Assembly (NCBI GenBank): GCA_963720645.1
Contig: CAVRFX010000020.1
Span: 1-64,000, forward strand
Source: RYN-230 sp963720645
GTDB lineage: Bacteria > Actinomycetota > Actinomycetes > Streptosporangiales > Streptosporangiaceae
Reading direction: 5' to 3'
DNA: 64,000 nt
Shown here: positions 1-8,989 of the stretch, piece by piece
How the letters are laid out: each line of letters opens with the position of its first letter
How positions within the stretch are numbered: the first letter of the stretch is position 1
The notes under the pieces: generated by a model
Seen by the model: only the letters and a program-made list of their open reading frames with translations
Database searches by the model: none
What the model was told of the DNA's origin: nothing
Program-made: the position numbers and the translations under genes

Positions 1-328
1 CCGCCTTGGCGTAGGGGTCGAGTAGCAGCTTGGCCGGGTTGCACCGCAGGCCCTGGGCCGGGTCCCAGGGCCCGCTGACGCGGTACCCGTAGGCTTGCCC
101 CGGGCCGATGCCGGGCACGAAGGCATGCCAGATGTCGGCGTCGTTGTCCGCCAGCGGGATCTGGGTTTCGGTGCCGGCCTTATCGAACAGGCACAAGGTG
201 ACGCTGGTGGCGACGCTGGTGGCGAGCGCGAAGTTCGTGCCCGCGAGGCCCAGGTGCTCGCCGGGCGTGGCGCCCAGCGGGAACAGGCTGCCGGGCAGCG
301 CTGCGGGGTGGCCATCGGGGGAGACCAC
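1..328 (-). CDS. glgX: Glycogen debranching enzyme GlgX/TreX, N-terminal part (cut by window edge)
   Basis: Only the first ~109 residues are present; the gene runs off the left end. The translation holds the start of a CBM48-type N-terminal domain (PGSLFPLGATPGEHLG, then GTNFALATS, LFDKAGTE and WHAFVPGIGPGQAYGYRVSG), the hallmark order of GlgX/TreX debranching enzymes, which hydrolyse alpha-1,6 branches of glycogen or maltodextrin in the cytoplasm. The start is taken as the GTG at 328 because the family homology begins a few residues later; an earlier start overlapping the upstream gene is possible. It follows the glucosidase gene in the same direction, with a gap of about 43 bases, which suggests a carbohydrate operon. 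Catalytic GH13 residues lie outside the window. Confidence 0.8.
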   Translation of the reverse strand, partial: MVSPDGHPAALPGSLFPLGATPGEHLGLAGTNFALATSVATSVTLCLFDKAGTETQIPLADNDADIWHAFVPGIGPGQAYGYRVSGPWDPAQGLRCNPAKLLLDPYAKA

Positions 329-371
329 GGGGGCCGGGACCGTGCCGGCCCGGTGGTGGTCTGGCTGCTGG

Positions 372-3094
372 TCACTGCCGGGCCTTCCTTCCCGGGTCGC
401 GCAGGACATCCCCGAGGGCGCGTACAGCGCCGTGGCGGCGCAGGATCACGTCGGCGATCAGGCCGGTCCACCCGGTCTGGTGGAAGGCGCCGATCGCGGC
501 GCCGTTGTCACCGTGGAAATACTCGCTGAAGATCAGGTTGTCCTTCCAGGCCGGGTCGGTCTGCATCTTCTCGGTTCCGCCGAAGCAGGGCCGCCGCCCG
601 TTTCCGTCCCGGATGAACAGCGAGATCAGCCGGTCCTGCAGGTCCGCGATGATCAGGTCCAGGGTGAGCTGCTTGCCCGAGCTGGCGGGTACTCGACCTC
701 GAATTCATCGCCATAGAACCGGTAGTAGCGCTCCAGCGATTCGACCACGAGATAGTTAACCGGCATCCAGATCGGGCCGCGCCAGTTGGAGTTGCCGCCG
801 AACATGGACGTGGTCAACTCGGCCGGCTCATAGTCGATGGAGGACTGGTAGCCCTCAGCGTCGAACTGGTACGGATGATCGCGGTGGTAGGCCGACAGGG
901 CCCGCAGCCCGTGCGGGGACAGGAACTCGCTCTCGTCGAACAGCTTGGTGAACAGCCGCTCCAGCTGGCCCGGCCGGGCCACCGACAGCAGCAGCCGCTG
1001 GCCGGCCTCCGCACCACGCAGTTGCGGGGTCTCGGCCAGTTTCTGGATATCCCCGACGCCCTCCTTCTGCAGGAACCGCGAGAACTTCTTCTTCATGGTC
1101 AGCGCGTTCTGCAGCATGTCACCGTCGATGACCCCGGCGGCCAGCGCCGGGATGATCCCGACCATCGACCGGGTCTTGACTGGGACGCTGTAGCCCGACG
1201 GGGTGACCAGCCGGTCATAGAAGATGCCGTCGGTGTCGTCCCACAGGCCCTGCTGGTCCAGGGCGCTGCGGATGCCCGCGAAATGCTCCAGGAACTTCAG
1301 CACCAGATCCTGGCCGTTACGCTCGCCGGACCGGTCTAGCACAGACGCGATAGCACCCAGCGCCAGCGCGTAGGAGCCCATCCAGCCGGTGGCGTCGGAT
1401 TGCTCGAGGGTGTAGCCGGCGGGCAGGTGGGAGCGGTCGATCGGGCCGATGTTGTCCAGGCCCAGGAAGCCGCCCTCGAAGACGCTGTTGTCGTTGGCGT
1501 CCTCCCGGTTGACCCACCAGGTGAAGTTGACCAGGAGCTTGTCGAACACCCGGGACAGGAAGCCGAGGTCGCGGCCGCCGTCGATGGCGAAGACCTGCAG
1601 AGCCGCCCACGCGTGCACTGGCGGGTTGACGTCGCCGAAGTCCCATTCATAGGCCGGTAGCGCCCCCTGTGGGTGCTGGAACCATTCCCGGCAGATCAGG
1701 ATCAGCTGGTACTTGGCGAACGCCGGGTCCAGGTGGGCCAGGGTGACGGTGTGGAAGGCCAGGTCCCAGGCGGCGAACCAGGGGTACTCCCATTTGTCCG
1801 GCATCGAGATGATGTCGAACCCGTCGAAGTTCCGCCACTTGGAGTTCCGCCCGTTCTTGCGCACGGCCGGCGGCTCGGGCTGGGTCGGGTCCCCGTCCAG
1901 CCACCGGGCGACGTCGTAATAGAACAGCTGCTTGCTCCACAGCATCCCTGCGGACGCCTGCCGCAGCACCAGCGCCTCATCCGCGCTGGCACTGGCCGGC
2001 GTCAGCTCGGCGTAGAACTCATCGGCCTCAGCCTTGCGCTGCGCCATCACCTGATCGAAGTCCTTGCCGAGCGGGTCCGCCTGCGCCTTGGTGCGTTGCT
2101 TCCCGCCGGCGGCCGGCCGCAGCCGCAGCCGCAGCTCGGCGGTCTGGCCCGGCGGCACGGTGACCTGGTACCAGAACGCGCACTTGGTCCCCGTGGCGAC
2201 GGGGTTGACCGTTGGCGCGCCGTGGATCACGTGGTCGTTGATGCCGTCCTTGGGATAGGGCGTGACCGGCTCGGCGCCATACAACCCGGCCAGGTTGGTC
2301 TCGTTCTCGCAGAACAGCAGCTGCGGGCCGGCACCGTCGGGGCCGGCCGCGGCGGTGAGCTCCAGGGTGCCCGCGAACGGATGGTCGATCGTGACCGACT
2401 GGTCCCCCGATGCCCGCAGGGCCGGCCGGGGCTCGTCATCCCCCCAGGACCAGGTATTACGGAACCACGCCGTCGGCAGCACATGCAAGGTCTCGGCGTC
2501 CGGGCCCTTGTTGGTGACCTGGATGGCCATCAGCAGGTCATCCGGGCCGGCCTTGGCGTAGTGCACCTCGGTGATCCAGTACCGGTCGTCGTTGAACGCG
2601 CCGGTATCCAGCAGCTCATACTCCGGCTGGTACCGGTTCCGTCCGGCGTTGACATCGATCAGGTCCTGATAGGGGTACGGGCCTTGCGGGTAGTGGTAGC
2701 GCCACCGGTTCCAGGCATGGCTGGGCACCGCGTCCAGGTACCACCAGTACTCCTTTACGTCTTCGCCGTGGTTGCCCTGCGGGCCGGTCAGCCCGAACGC
2801 GCGCTCCTTCAAGATCGGATCCCGCCCGTTCCACAGCGCCAGGCTCAGGCACAGCCGCTGCTCGATGTCGCAGAACCCGGCCAGCCCGTCCTCACCCCAC
2901 CGGTAGGCCCGGGACCGGGCCTGGTCATGCGGCAGGTAATCCCACGCGTTGCCGTCGGCGCTGTAGTCCTCGCGCACCGTGCCCCACTGCCGCTCGCTCA
3001 CGTACGGGCCCCACCGGTACCACTCGGTGCCCGGCTGCCGCAGCCCCTCTTCCAGCCGCCCGAATCCAGCTATCCGATCCCGTTCAGCACCCAC
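372..3094 (-). CDS. GH63/MGH1-like glucosidase, interrupted by one frameshift
   Basis: A predicted cytoplasmic glucosidase of the MGH1-like/GH63 C-terminal family, with an (alpha/alpha)6-barrel-type C-terminal half (WEYPWFAAWDLAFHT, WGGNSNWRGPIW-like SMFGGNSNWRGPIWMPVNYL). The open frame from the GTG at 3094 stops at 653, after the sequence YYRFYGDEFEVEYP. The expected ending continues in another frame from about 683: SSGKQLTLDLIIADLQ..., then CFGGTEKMQTDPAWKDN and NGAAIGAFHQTGWTG, stopping at 372. One inserted or deleted base near 680-686 restores a protein of about 905 residues, normal for the family. This is either an assembly indel or a recent mutation. It lies just upstream of glgX in the same direction. 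Confidence 0.82.
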
Positions 3095-3929
3095 TGCCAG
3101 CCCCCATCACGTTCCGATTTACCGCTCTGACCCTGTGTCGTTCCGGCCTCTGCCGAGATGATCTTGGCGCCCGCTAACATTGGGAGTCCGCCCGTATACC
3201 CCTGTCTATATGTCCGGCAGCACGCGTTCACCACCCCAACGGGGTGATGATTACAGCCCCGCCACGTTCACCTTGTTCACCTTGGAAAATGACAACTGGC
3301 CCCGAACTGAAGCGTGGGTGACTGGCAGATGAGCAGTTAGCAAACTAGTCACTGACTCCTGTGCCATAACAGGCGGGAGTGACGAGAAGACAGACCCTGG
3401 CTGGCGTCGGCCTCGGCTCGGCCAGGACCTGTTCAGGCGCTGATCCGGACCCGCCGCAGAAATCCGCGGAAGGGGCAGGGAGACAATGGCGACCATCTCC
3501 CGCAGGATCAGCATCGAAGCCCCGGAAGGCCAGGTTCTTCATGGCGCGATCGGCAGAAGAGGGCCTCAGGGGCTGGTACACACCGCACGTGGTGGGCTGG
3601 GTGCGTGAGGAAGAGGAAGGAATATTCCGTTTCACTGGCTGCTGCCCCTTCTGGCATCGGTTCGTGGCGCTTTAATAAGCTCACGGCGCGCATACGCCGG
3701 ATCTTTTGCGTGCGCCGACGACGCCGCGTCCGTGCCAGGCGCGTGAAAGCGATGATCTTCACCGTGACCACGTAATCGTCGATCCAGCCAGTGCAGCGGG
3801 GACCACGCAGATCTCCGCATAACCAGGAGCATGGCATGCAACTTTTGCCATGTACCACCGCGTACGGCCCGGGCTGGCGGACACCCGGGTGATTGTGACC
3901 GTGCCCGCATCTAGTGAGCGAGGCGCCGC
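3095..3929. other. Intergenic region without a supported gene
   Basis: About 835 bases between two genes that face the same way. It is less GC-rich than its surroundings, and the short open frames in it have no family-like features, plausible start context or actinobacterial codon bias. A short inverted repeat (CACCCC-AAC-GGGGTG) sits near 3232-3246, upstream of the glucosidase gene, and could be a regulatory or transcript-end hairpin. I see no RNA gene here. Confidence 0.5.
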
Positions 3930-4766
3930 TCATGGCCCGCTCCGCTCTGTGGCGGTGTCGGCGATGCCGGGGGGGACAACCTTGCCCTGGTCGATGTCCT
4001 CGGCCAGTTTCGCCTTGGCGGCCAGGGCGCCCTGATCCAGCACGCCGGAGCCGGCCGCACGCGAGATGACGTCACCGCCGCGGCCGCGCAGCACCATGGC
4101 AGAGCCGACGGCGATGAGCGCACCGGCGATCGGGCCGACCAGGTACACCCAGTAACTTCTCCAGTCCCCGCTGACCAGGGCGGGGCCGAAGGAGCGGGCC
4201 GGGTTCATCGACACGCCGCTGACCGGTGCTGCCCACAGGCCGGCCAGGGCGATGTAGCCGCCGACGCCGAGCGCGGCGATCGCGCCGACGTTCTGCGCGG
4301 CGGATGCGGTACCCAGGATCACGCTGACCAGGAGCGCGGTGAGCACGATCTCCATCAGCAGGGCCTGCCAGGGCTGGTATCCCGGGCCTGGCAGAGTCGC
4401 TCCGAGATGCTCGACGTTCCCGAACACCCAGCGCAGGAACAGGCAGGCCAGCGTCGCGCCGGTGAGCTGGATCGCGATGTAGCCCGGGACACGCTTCCAC
4501 GGGAAGTCCCCGCGCAGCGCGAACGCCAGCGACACGGCCGGGTTCAGGTGCGCGCCGGACACCGCGCCCATGAACAAGATGATCGCCGTTACCATCAGGC
4601 CTGGGGCGACGACCGCCGCAGCCAGGCTGATCTGCCCCTTCGCGTGCAGGAGCCCTCCCCCTGCGGCGGCCAGGACCAGCGCGAAGGTACCCAGCAACTC
4701 CGAGAACAGCCGCCGCCATTCCCGGCGCGGGTCATCGAAGTCCTTACGGTCCCCGAACTCAAGCAT
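3930..4766 (-). CDS. MIP-family aquaporin/glycerol channel
   Basis: A membrane channel of the major intrinsic protein family. Six hydrophobic segments and both half-helix motifs are visible: SGAHLNPAVSLAF and SGVSMNPARSFGPAL. The second, with NPARS, and the Ala/Gly-rich segments fit water-selective aquaporins better than glycerol facilitators, which usually have a D after NPAR. The start chosen (ATG 4766, giving 278 residues, MLEFGDRKDFDDPRREW) puts a short polar N-terminus before TM1. The frame stays open to 5054, but that extension is low-complexity and lacks a clear ribosome-binding site, so the start is uncertain. The C-terminal tail of about 45 residues is charged and cytoplasmic. Confidence 0.88.
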   Translation of the reverse strand: MLEFGDRKDFDDPRREWRRLFSELLGTFALVLAAAGGGLLHAKGQISLAAAVVAPGLMVTAIILFMGAVSGAHLNPAVSLAFALRGDFPWKRVPGYIAIQLTGATLACLFLRWVFGNVEHLGATLPGPGYQPWQALLMEIVLTALLVSVILGTASAAQNVGAIAALGVGGYIALAGLWAAPVSGVSMNPARSFGPALVSGDWRSYWVYLVGPIAGALIAVGSAMVLRGRGGDVISRAAGSGVLDQGALAAKAKLAEDIDQGKVVPPGIADTATERSGP

Positions 4767-5022
4767 GAGCACGTGATGCGTGCGCGGGAACGCAGGCCCC
4801 AGCGACGCCGGATCGGTCGGATGGGTCGCCGGGCTGCTCACCCCCGGCGCGGACGCATGCTTCCCCGGCCCATCCGTCCGGCTCACCGGCACGTTGTCTG
4901 TCGTGGCCCGGTCCCTCCCGTCTACCGCACTGGCCTGGCGTTGACTCAAACGGGCCCGAGGGTGCCGTGTGCTAAAGGGCACCCCCGGGGTCTCGGGTCG
5001 CAGCCGATCAGCGCACTGCGTG

Positions 5023-5457
5023 CTAGACGGCTTCCACGTTGGCGCGGCTGCCATAGGCGCACAGCCCGTAGAGCGCGACCACGTCCGCAGCGATGATCAC
5101 CAGAGCCCAGAACGGGTACGCCGGGATGAAGAACATCATGGCAATGGCGTTAAGACCGACCACGGCCACCGCGAACCAGCGCGCCAGCTGGTTGCCCGCC
5201 AGGATCCCGCCCGCCGCGACCAGCTGCAGGACCGAGATGATAAGCGTGACCCATCCCCAGGCGCGCAGGTCTCCGATCACGTAATGCGCGTTGGCGACGA
5301 ACACATGCGAGTTGGCGATCGCGGCGATGCCGTAGAGCATGTTGAAGAACCCGACGACGAGCAGCAGGACGGCTGCGAACAGGAGCAGGCCGTAGCCGTG
5401 ACCTTCCGCGTGCCGCCCGCCTGCATCGCTGGCTGGCCTCATAGTTGCCGACGTCAT
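5023..5457 (-). CDS. DUF7144-type four-helix membrane protein
   Basis: A small integral membrane protein (144 residues) with four hydrophobic helices (YGLLLFAAVLLLVVGFFNMLYG; WVTLIISVLQLVAAGGI; RWFAVAVVGLNAIAMMFF; WALVIIAADVVALYGLCAYG). This pattern is typical of actinobacterial DUF7144 proteins, whose function is unknown. The ATG at 5457 is preceded by a strong GGAGG with five-base spacing, which fixes the start; 18 further in-frame residues upstream are excluded on that basis. Confidence 0.8.
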   Translation of the reverse strand: MTSATMRPASDAGGRHAEGHGYGLLLFAAVLLLVVGFFNMLYGIAAIANSHVFVANAHYVIGDLRAWGWVTLIISVLQLVAAGGILAGNQLARWFAVAVVGLNAIAMMFFIPAYPFWALVIIAADVVALYGLCAYGSRANVEAV

Positions 5458-5712
5458 GACGACCTCCAAATGCAGATTCCTCCCGGGACCCCTCCAGCCG
5501 TCGTTGGTCAACCTGATCCGGAACCGGTCCCGCCCGTGAAGGGGCAGCCGGCGAAGCGGACACGGTTGGTGGGCCCGCGGCCTGCTCCTTCAACACTCTG
5601 GCGGCGGAAAGGTGCCTGTTCAGGGGCGGAGGTCCTCAAATGTGGGGTCCATCGGCGGCCACGCGCCGCTTTGGGTCACGCCGTTACGCCGCGCAAGGCT
5701 CCCGGCGGGCCG

Positions 5713-6555
5713 CTACAGTTCGCCGGCCAGGAACGGGTGGTGGTGGTAGCCGGACTCGTCCAGGACAGCGACGGTTGACTCGGGAACTTCGACAAAGGCC
5801 CCGGGCAGGTCGTTCAGCGGCTCGGAGACCACGACGTGGGCACGCTTACCGAAGACCCGCAGCCGCTCGATGTCCGGGTACATCTCTTGCAGCGTGGCGA
5901 TATCGGCAGAGTGGAACAGGGTTCGCGTCTGCCGCTGCGAGGAATAGCGGAAGGCCCACAGGCTTGTGCCATCGGAGACTGCGACAGTCCCCTGCATCGG
6001 GAACTTCACTCCGTGCTCGTGACCGGCCGACTCCACCGCCTGGATGGCCTTGGCCATCGCAGCTATGGGATCCTCCCGCAGACCCAGGGTCAGAGCGAGG
6101 TGGAACAAGACCTCAGAGTCCGTGGTCCCCTTGATGTGGGGGTACAGCGACGGGTCGACGGCAAAGGTCAGGTCGCGCTTCACCGAGCCGAATCCGGCGA
6201 GGGCGCCGTTGTGCATGAACAGCCAGTTCTCGAAGCGGAAGGGGTGGCAGTTGGTCTGCTGGATCGGCGGTCCGGCCGCGGCGCGAACGTGGCTGAAGAA
6301 CAACGGGGACTCGATGGCCTGAGTGAGCTCACGCAGGTTCTGGTCATTCCATGCGGGTTCGACGCTGCGGAAGAGCCCGGGAACGTTCCCCGCTCCGGGC
6401 CCCGTTGAATACCAGCCGAAGCCGAAGCCATCACCATTGACCGTCTCGGCTCCCAGTGGAGAATCCAGCGACTGCGCAATGAGCGAGTGCTTAGGGTGCA
6501 AGATCAACTCCGATGGGCGCAGCGGCTCCCCGGAGTAGGCCAGCCAGCGACACAT
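5713..6555 (-). CDS. Class II glutamine amidotransferase (EgtC/YafJ-like)
   Basis: The 280-residue protein starts MCRWLAYSGEP: Cys2 becomes the N-terminal nucleophile of the Ntn-type glutaminase fold. The family motifs NGDGFGFGWY, FSHVRAA and the HNGAL segment (FMHNGALAGF) are all present. It is a stand-alone glutaminase domain of the EgtC/YafJ group, not a fused synthase. EgtC itself hydrolyses a gamma-glutamyl amide in ergothioneine synthesis, but no egtB, egtD or egtE is nearby, so the substrate is unknown. ATG at 6555 is the only start that leaves Cys at position 2. Confidence 0.9.
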   Translation of the reverse strand: MCRWLAYSGEPLRPSELILHPKHSLIAQSLDSPLGAETVNGDGFGFGWYSTGPGAGNVPGLFRSVEPAWNDQNLRELTQAIESPLFFSHVRAAAGPPIQQTNCHPFRFENWLFMHNGALAGFGSVKRDLTFAVDPSLYPHIKGTTDSEVLFHLALTLGLREDPIAAMAKAIQAVESAGHEHGVKFPMQGTVAVSDGTSLWAFRYSSQRQTRTLFHSADIATLQEMYPDIERLRVFGKRAHVVVSEPLNDLPGAFVEVPESTVAVLDESGYHHHPFLAGEL

Positions 6556-6865
6556 TTCGCGCTCTCAGCCGGCCGTGCCGTGGCCGACGGCCTGGACCTG
6601 CGCGTGTTCCTGGGTGTCAGCCATGACCCTCTCCCCCACATCGGCCCGGGCCGCGATTCCCAAAGATCGCGTGGCCGCAGAGCCACCTCAGTTCGCGACC
6701 CTCTCAGCCGTCAGGCCGCAAAACCAGGGCCAAGGGCCCCGCCCCGCCCGGGCCGAATGGCCCGGCCGGCACGACTGCGGTGACGATCCGGGCTGGACTA
6801 CCACGACGTCTCCCCTCAACTCCGGCAAATCCGCGGGCCCCCGATCGCGGCGGGCATCACAGGGA
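6556..6865. other. Intergenic region, nothing recognised
   Basis: About 310 bases between the start of the amidotransferase gene and the end of the SRPBCC gene, both on the minus strand. It should contain the amidotransferase promoter. I found no convincing small gene, hairpin followed by T residues, or repeat. Confidence 0.4.
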
Positions 6866-7546
6866 TCACGCGCGGTCGTCTGCTCCTGCGACCGGCTGCT
6901 GCCGCCCGGCGGGCCGTGCTGCCCTCTCCCGACGCCGTTCGGCCGCGAGGCGCTCGGCTCGCTGCCTGATGCCGAGCAGGCACCTGCGCATCATGAACGG
7001 GTCACCGACCTCCATCAAGATCAGCTCGGTCACGATGGTGGGCCTGGCCCACGCGTACTGGCTGCGCAGCCGGGTGATCAGCCGCGTGCACCCGGCGCTC
7101 TCCGGTTCCAGCAGCCACAGCCAGCTGCCGCCAGGCTTGTGCCACAGCATCAGCCTGCCGGGTTCGAGCCGGGCGACCCGGTAGGCGGTGTAGGGGGTCG
7201 TCTTGCCGCCCATGGGCACCCAGTCACCGGCGGCCAGGTGCTGGAACTGCGGCAGGATCTGCCGGGCGCTGGGCGGGCCGAGGTTGTCCAGAAGGTCATA
7301 GCTGTAAAAGCCGGCCCGGTTCCAGCCCCACTGCACCAGCCAGGGCCAGATGTCCTCCGGTCCGGCGGCGACGGTGACCGCCCGGGTGGCGTTCAGTTGC
7401 GGCCGTGGGCACAGATCATCACCGGCCATCGGCCGGCTCGCCTCCTCACCGGTCGCACCCCAGCTGAACACGCGGGGCCGGACCCAGCGAGCGTACGCGC
7501 CCAGCGCCACGGCTCCGCTGAGGCAGGTTCCTGCGGCTTTCCTCAT
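6866..7546 (-). CDS. SRPBCC-like (START/polyketide-cyclase fold) protein
   Basis: About 226 residues. An N-terminal hydrophobic stretch (CLSGAVALGAYARWV) may be a signal anchor. The body looks like SRPBCC proteins: VTVAAGPEDIWPWLVQWGWNRAGFYSYDLLDNL, then a beta-rich region ending in WLWLLEPESAGCTRLITRLRS. This is the pattern of actinobacterial SRPBCC family proteins of unknown ligand. The C-terminus is Arg/Ala-rich. ATG 7546 is chosen because GAGGA lies about seven bases upstream; the frame is open for 33 more residues that look non-coding. Confidence 0.72.
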   Translation of the reverse strand: MRKAAGTCLSGAVALGAYARWVRPRVFSWGATGEEASRPMAGDDLCPRPQLNATRAVTVAAGPEDIWPWLVQWGWNRAGFYSYDLLDNLGPPSARQILPQFQHLAAGDWVPMGGKTTPYTAYRVARLEPGRLMLWHKPGGSWLWLLEPESAGCTRLITRLRSQYAWARPTIVTELILMEVGDPFMMRRCLLGIRQRAERLAAERRRERAARPAGRQQPVAGADDRA

Positions 7547-7914
7547 GGCTGTGTCCTCGGCGTGCGCCAGGCGAGTATCACGACAGTGACGCCCGCAACC
7601 GCGAAGTCCGGCTCCGATGGCTGCCACCGGCACCGGGCGGCCCACCCCCGCCGCCGCAGCACAGACAGCCGGTCTGGCCGGTCACTACGGCTGGCCCGCG
7701 CAGCGCTGCTCACGCTCCTGACCCTGAGCCGTCCCCGGTGAGCCTGGTCAGGGCCGGAAGTCCCGACCAGAAGCCCTCAACCGCGTGCGGGACCGATGGG
7801 CCTGCCGTGCAGGCGCGACTTGGCAACGCCTGCCTCCCCGGCCAGGACCACCACGCTGCCCCGGCCAGTCGGCGGGCCCGGTCAACCACGGCGCCACCCG
7901 CAGAGAGCGGACCC
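7547..7914. other. Intergenic region, nothing recognised
   Basis: About 370 bases between two minus-strand genes. The open frames on either strand lack family resemblance. It must contain the promoter for the SRPBCC gene, but no clear -35/-10 pair stands out. Confidence 0.4.
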
Positions 7915-8931
7915 TCAGCCGCCCAGCCCTGTGCACCTGGCGGTGAACTGCTCCACCGCCTGGCTGACGGCGGCGGACCGGATGGACTCGAAGAGGTCGA
8001 AGTCGTGGTGTGCACCGGGTAGCTCGGCGTAGAGGACCGGGCGGCTCGACACCGCGCGGACCCGGTCCACGAAGGCGCGGGCGCCCGACGGGTGGGCCAG
8101 CATGTCCTTCTCGCCGTGCACCACGAGCATGGGTGGCATCTCGCCGCGCGGCGCGAGGTTGCCGTAGTAGCCGTAGCGGCAGATCAGGCCCGCGATCCCG
8201 GTCTCGCCCTCGGCCAGCGCCCGGATGGCCAGGTGCGCACCGGCCGAGCTGCCGGTGACGAACAGCGTGCCGGGTTCGGCGTCATACTCCGCGGCATGGG
8301 CCCGTACCCAGGCGATCGCGTCGCGCACGTCGGCCACCTGGTCGGCGAGTGTCACGTGCGGCTGCAGCCGGTAGTTGGCGCTCACGCAGACGAAACCACG
8401 CCGGCTGGCCAGGTGCCGGATCAGCGGCCGCGCCTCGCGGGCCTTGTTGCCGGAGTAGAAGCCGCCCCCATGGAAGTGCAGCAGGATCGGCGCGCTGGGC
8501 CGCCGGTCGCGGCGGTGGTATACGTCCAGGGTCCGCCGCGGCCCGTCGCCGTAGGCCAGGTCGCGAACCCGGATCACGTCGGGCCGGCCTGGGAAGAACG
8601 GGGCGCGCAGGATGCGGGCCCACGGCCGCCTGGGCTGGCCGGCGTTGTGCAGTGCCGCGTGTGCGCGCATCGCGCGGCGCACCACGACCATGAGGCCGGC
8701 CAGCGCGAACAGTGCGACCGCGGCGCCGCCGGCGCCGCCCGGCGAGCCGAGGTCGCCATCGGCGAACGCGAGCACCGTTGACGCGATCAGCAGATACCCG
8801 GCGATGAACGGCAGTTCGCTGACGAGCAGCGCGGGGATGGCACTGAACGAGCCGAGCCGCTGCCACCGGGTGAGCGCGCACGCGACGCCCCACGATATGA
8901 ACGCGACCGTCCACCAGTACCCGATCGGCAT
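7915..8931 (-). CDS. Membrane-anchored alpha/beta-hydrolase (HSL-like esterase)
   Basis: About 338 residues. The first ~95 contain three hydrophobic segments (WWTVAFISWGVACAL, IPALLVSELPFIAGYLLIA, AAVALFALAGLMVVV), so the enzyme is probably membrane-anchored. The catalytic domain follows: oxyanion-hole HFHGGGF, nucleophile elbow VTGSSAG, and late acid and histidine residues in VVHGEKDM and GAHHDFD. This set defines the hormone-sensitive-lipase-like alpha/beta-hydrolases that cleave small esters. ATG 8931 is used; a GTG nine codons upstream (8958) is possible. Natural substrate unknown. Confidence 0.85.
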   Translation of the reverse strand: MPIGYWWTVAFISWGVACALTRWQRLGSFSAIPALLVSELPFIAGYLLIASTVLAFADGDLGSPGGAGGAAVALFALAGLMVVVRRAMRAHAALHNAGQPRRPWARILRAPFFPGRPDVIRVRDLAYGDGPRRTLDVYHRRDRRPSAPILLHFHGGGFYSGNKAREARPLIRHLASRRGFVCVSANYRLQPHVTLADQVADVRDAIAWVRAHAAEYDAEPGTLFVTGSSAGAHLAIRALAEGETGIAGLICRYGYYGNLAPRGEMPPMLVVHGEKDMLAHPSGARAFVDRVRAVSSRPVLYAELPGAHHDFDLFESIRSAAVSQAVEQFTARCTGLGG

Positions 8932-8989
8932 CAGGGACTGCCTGCGCCGCGGCGCCACACGCAGTCCGCTCCCGCGATGAGGACCCGTG

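Noticed and set aside
1673..3130. Long plus-strand open frame (about 485 codons) opposite the glucosidase gene
   Set aside because: It mirrors the minus-strand gene in a high-GC genome, has a Val/Gly/Arg/Gln-rich composition without domains, and the opposite strand has clear family homology.
3379..3675. 98-codon plus-strand frame in the 3.1-3.9 kb gap
   Set aside because: No ribosome-binding site, no family resemblance and atypical composition for this genome; other frames overlap it equally.
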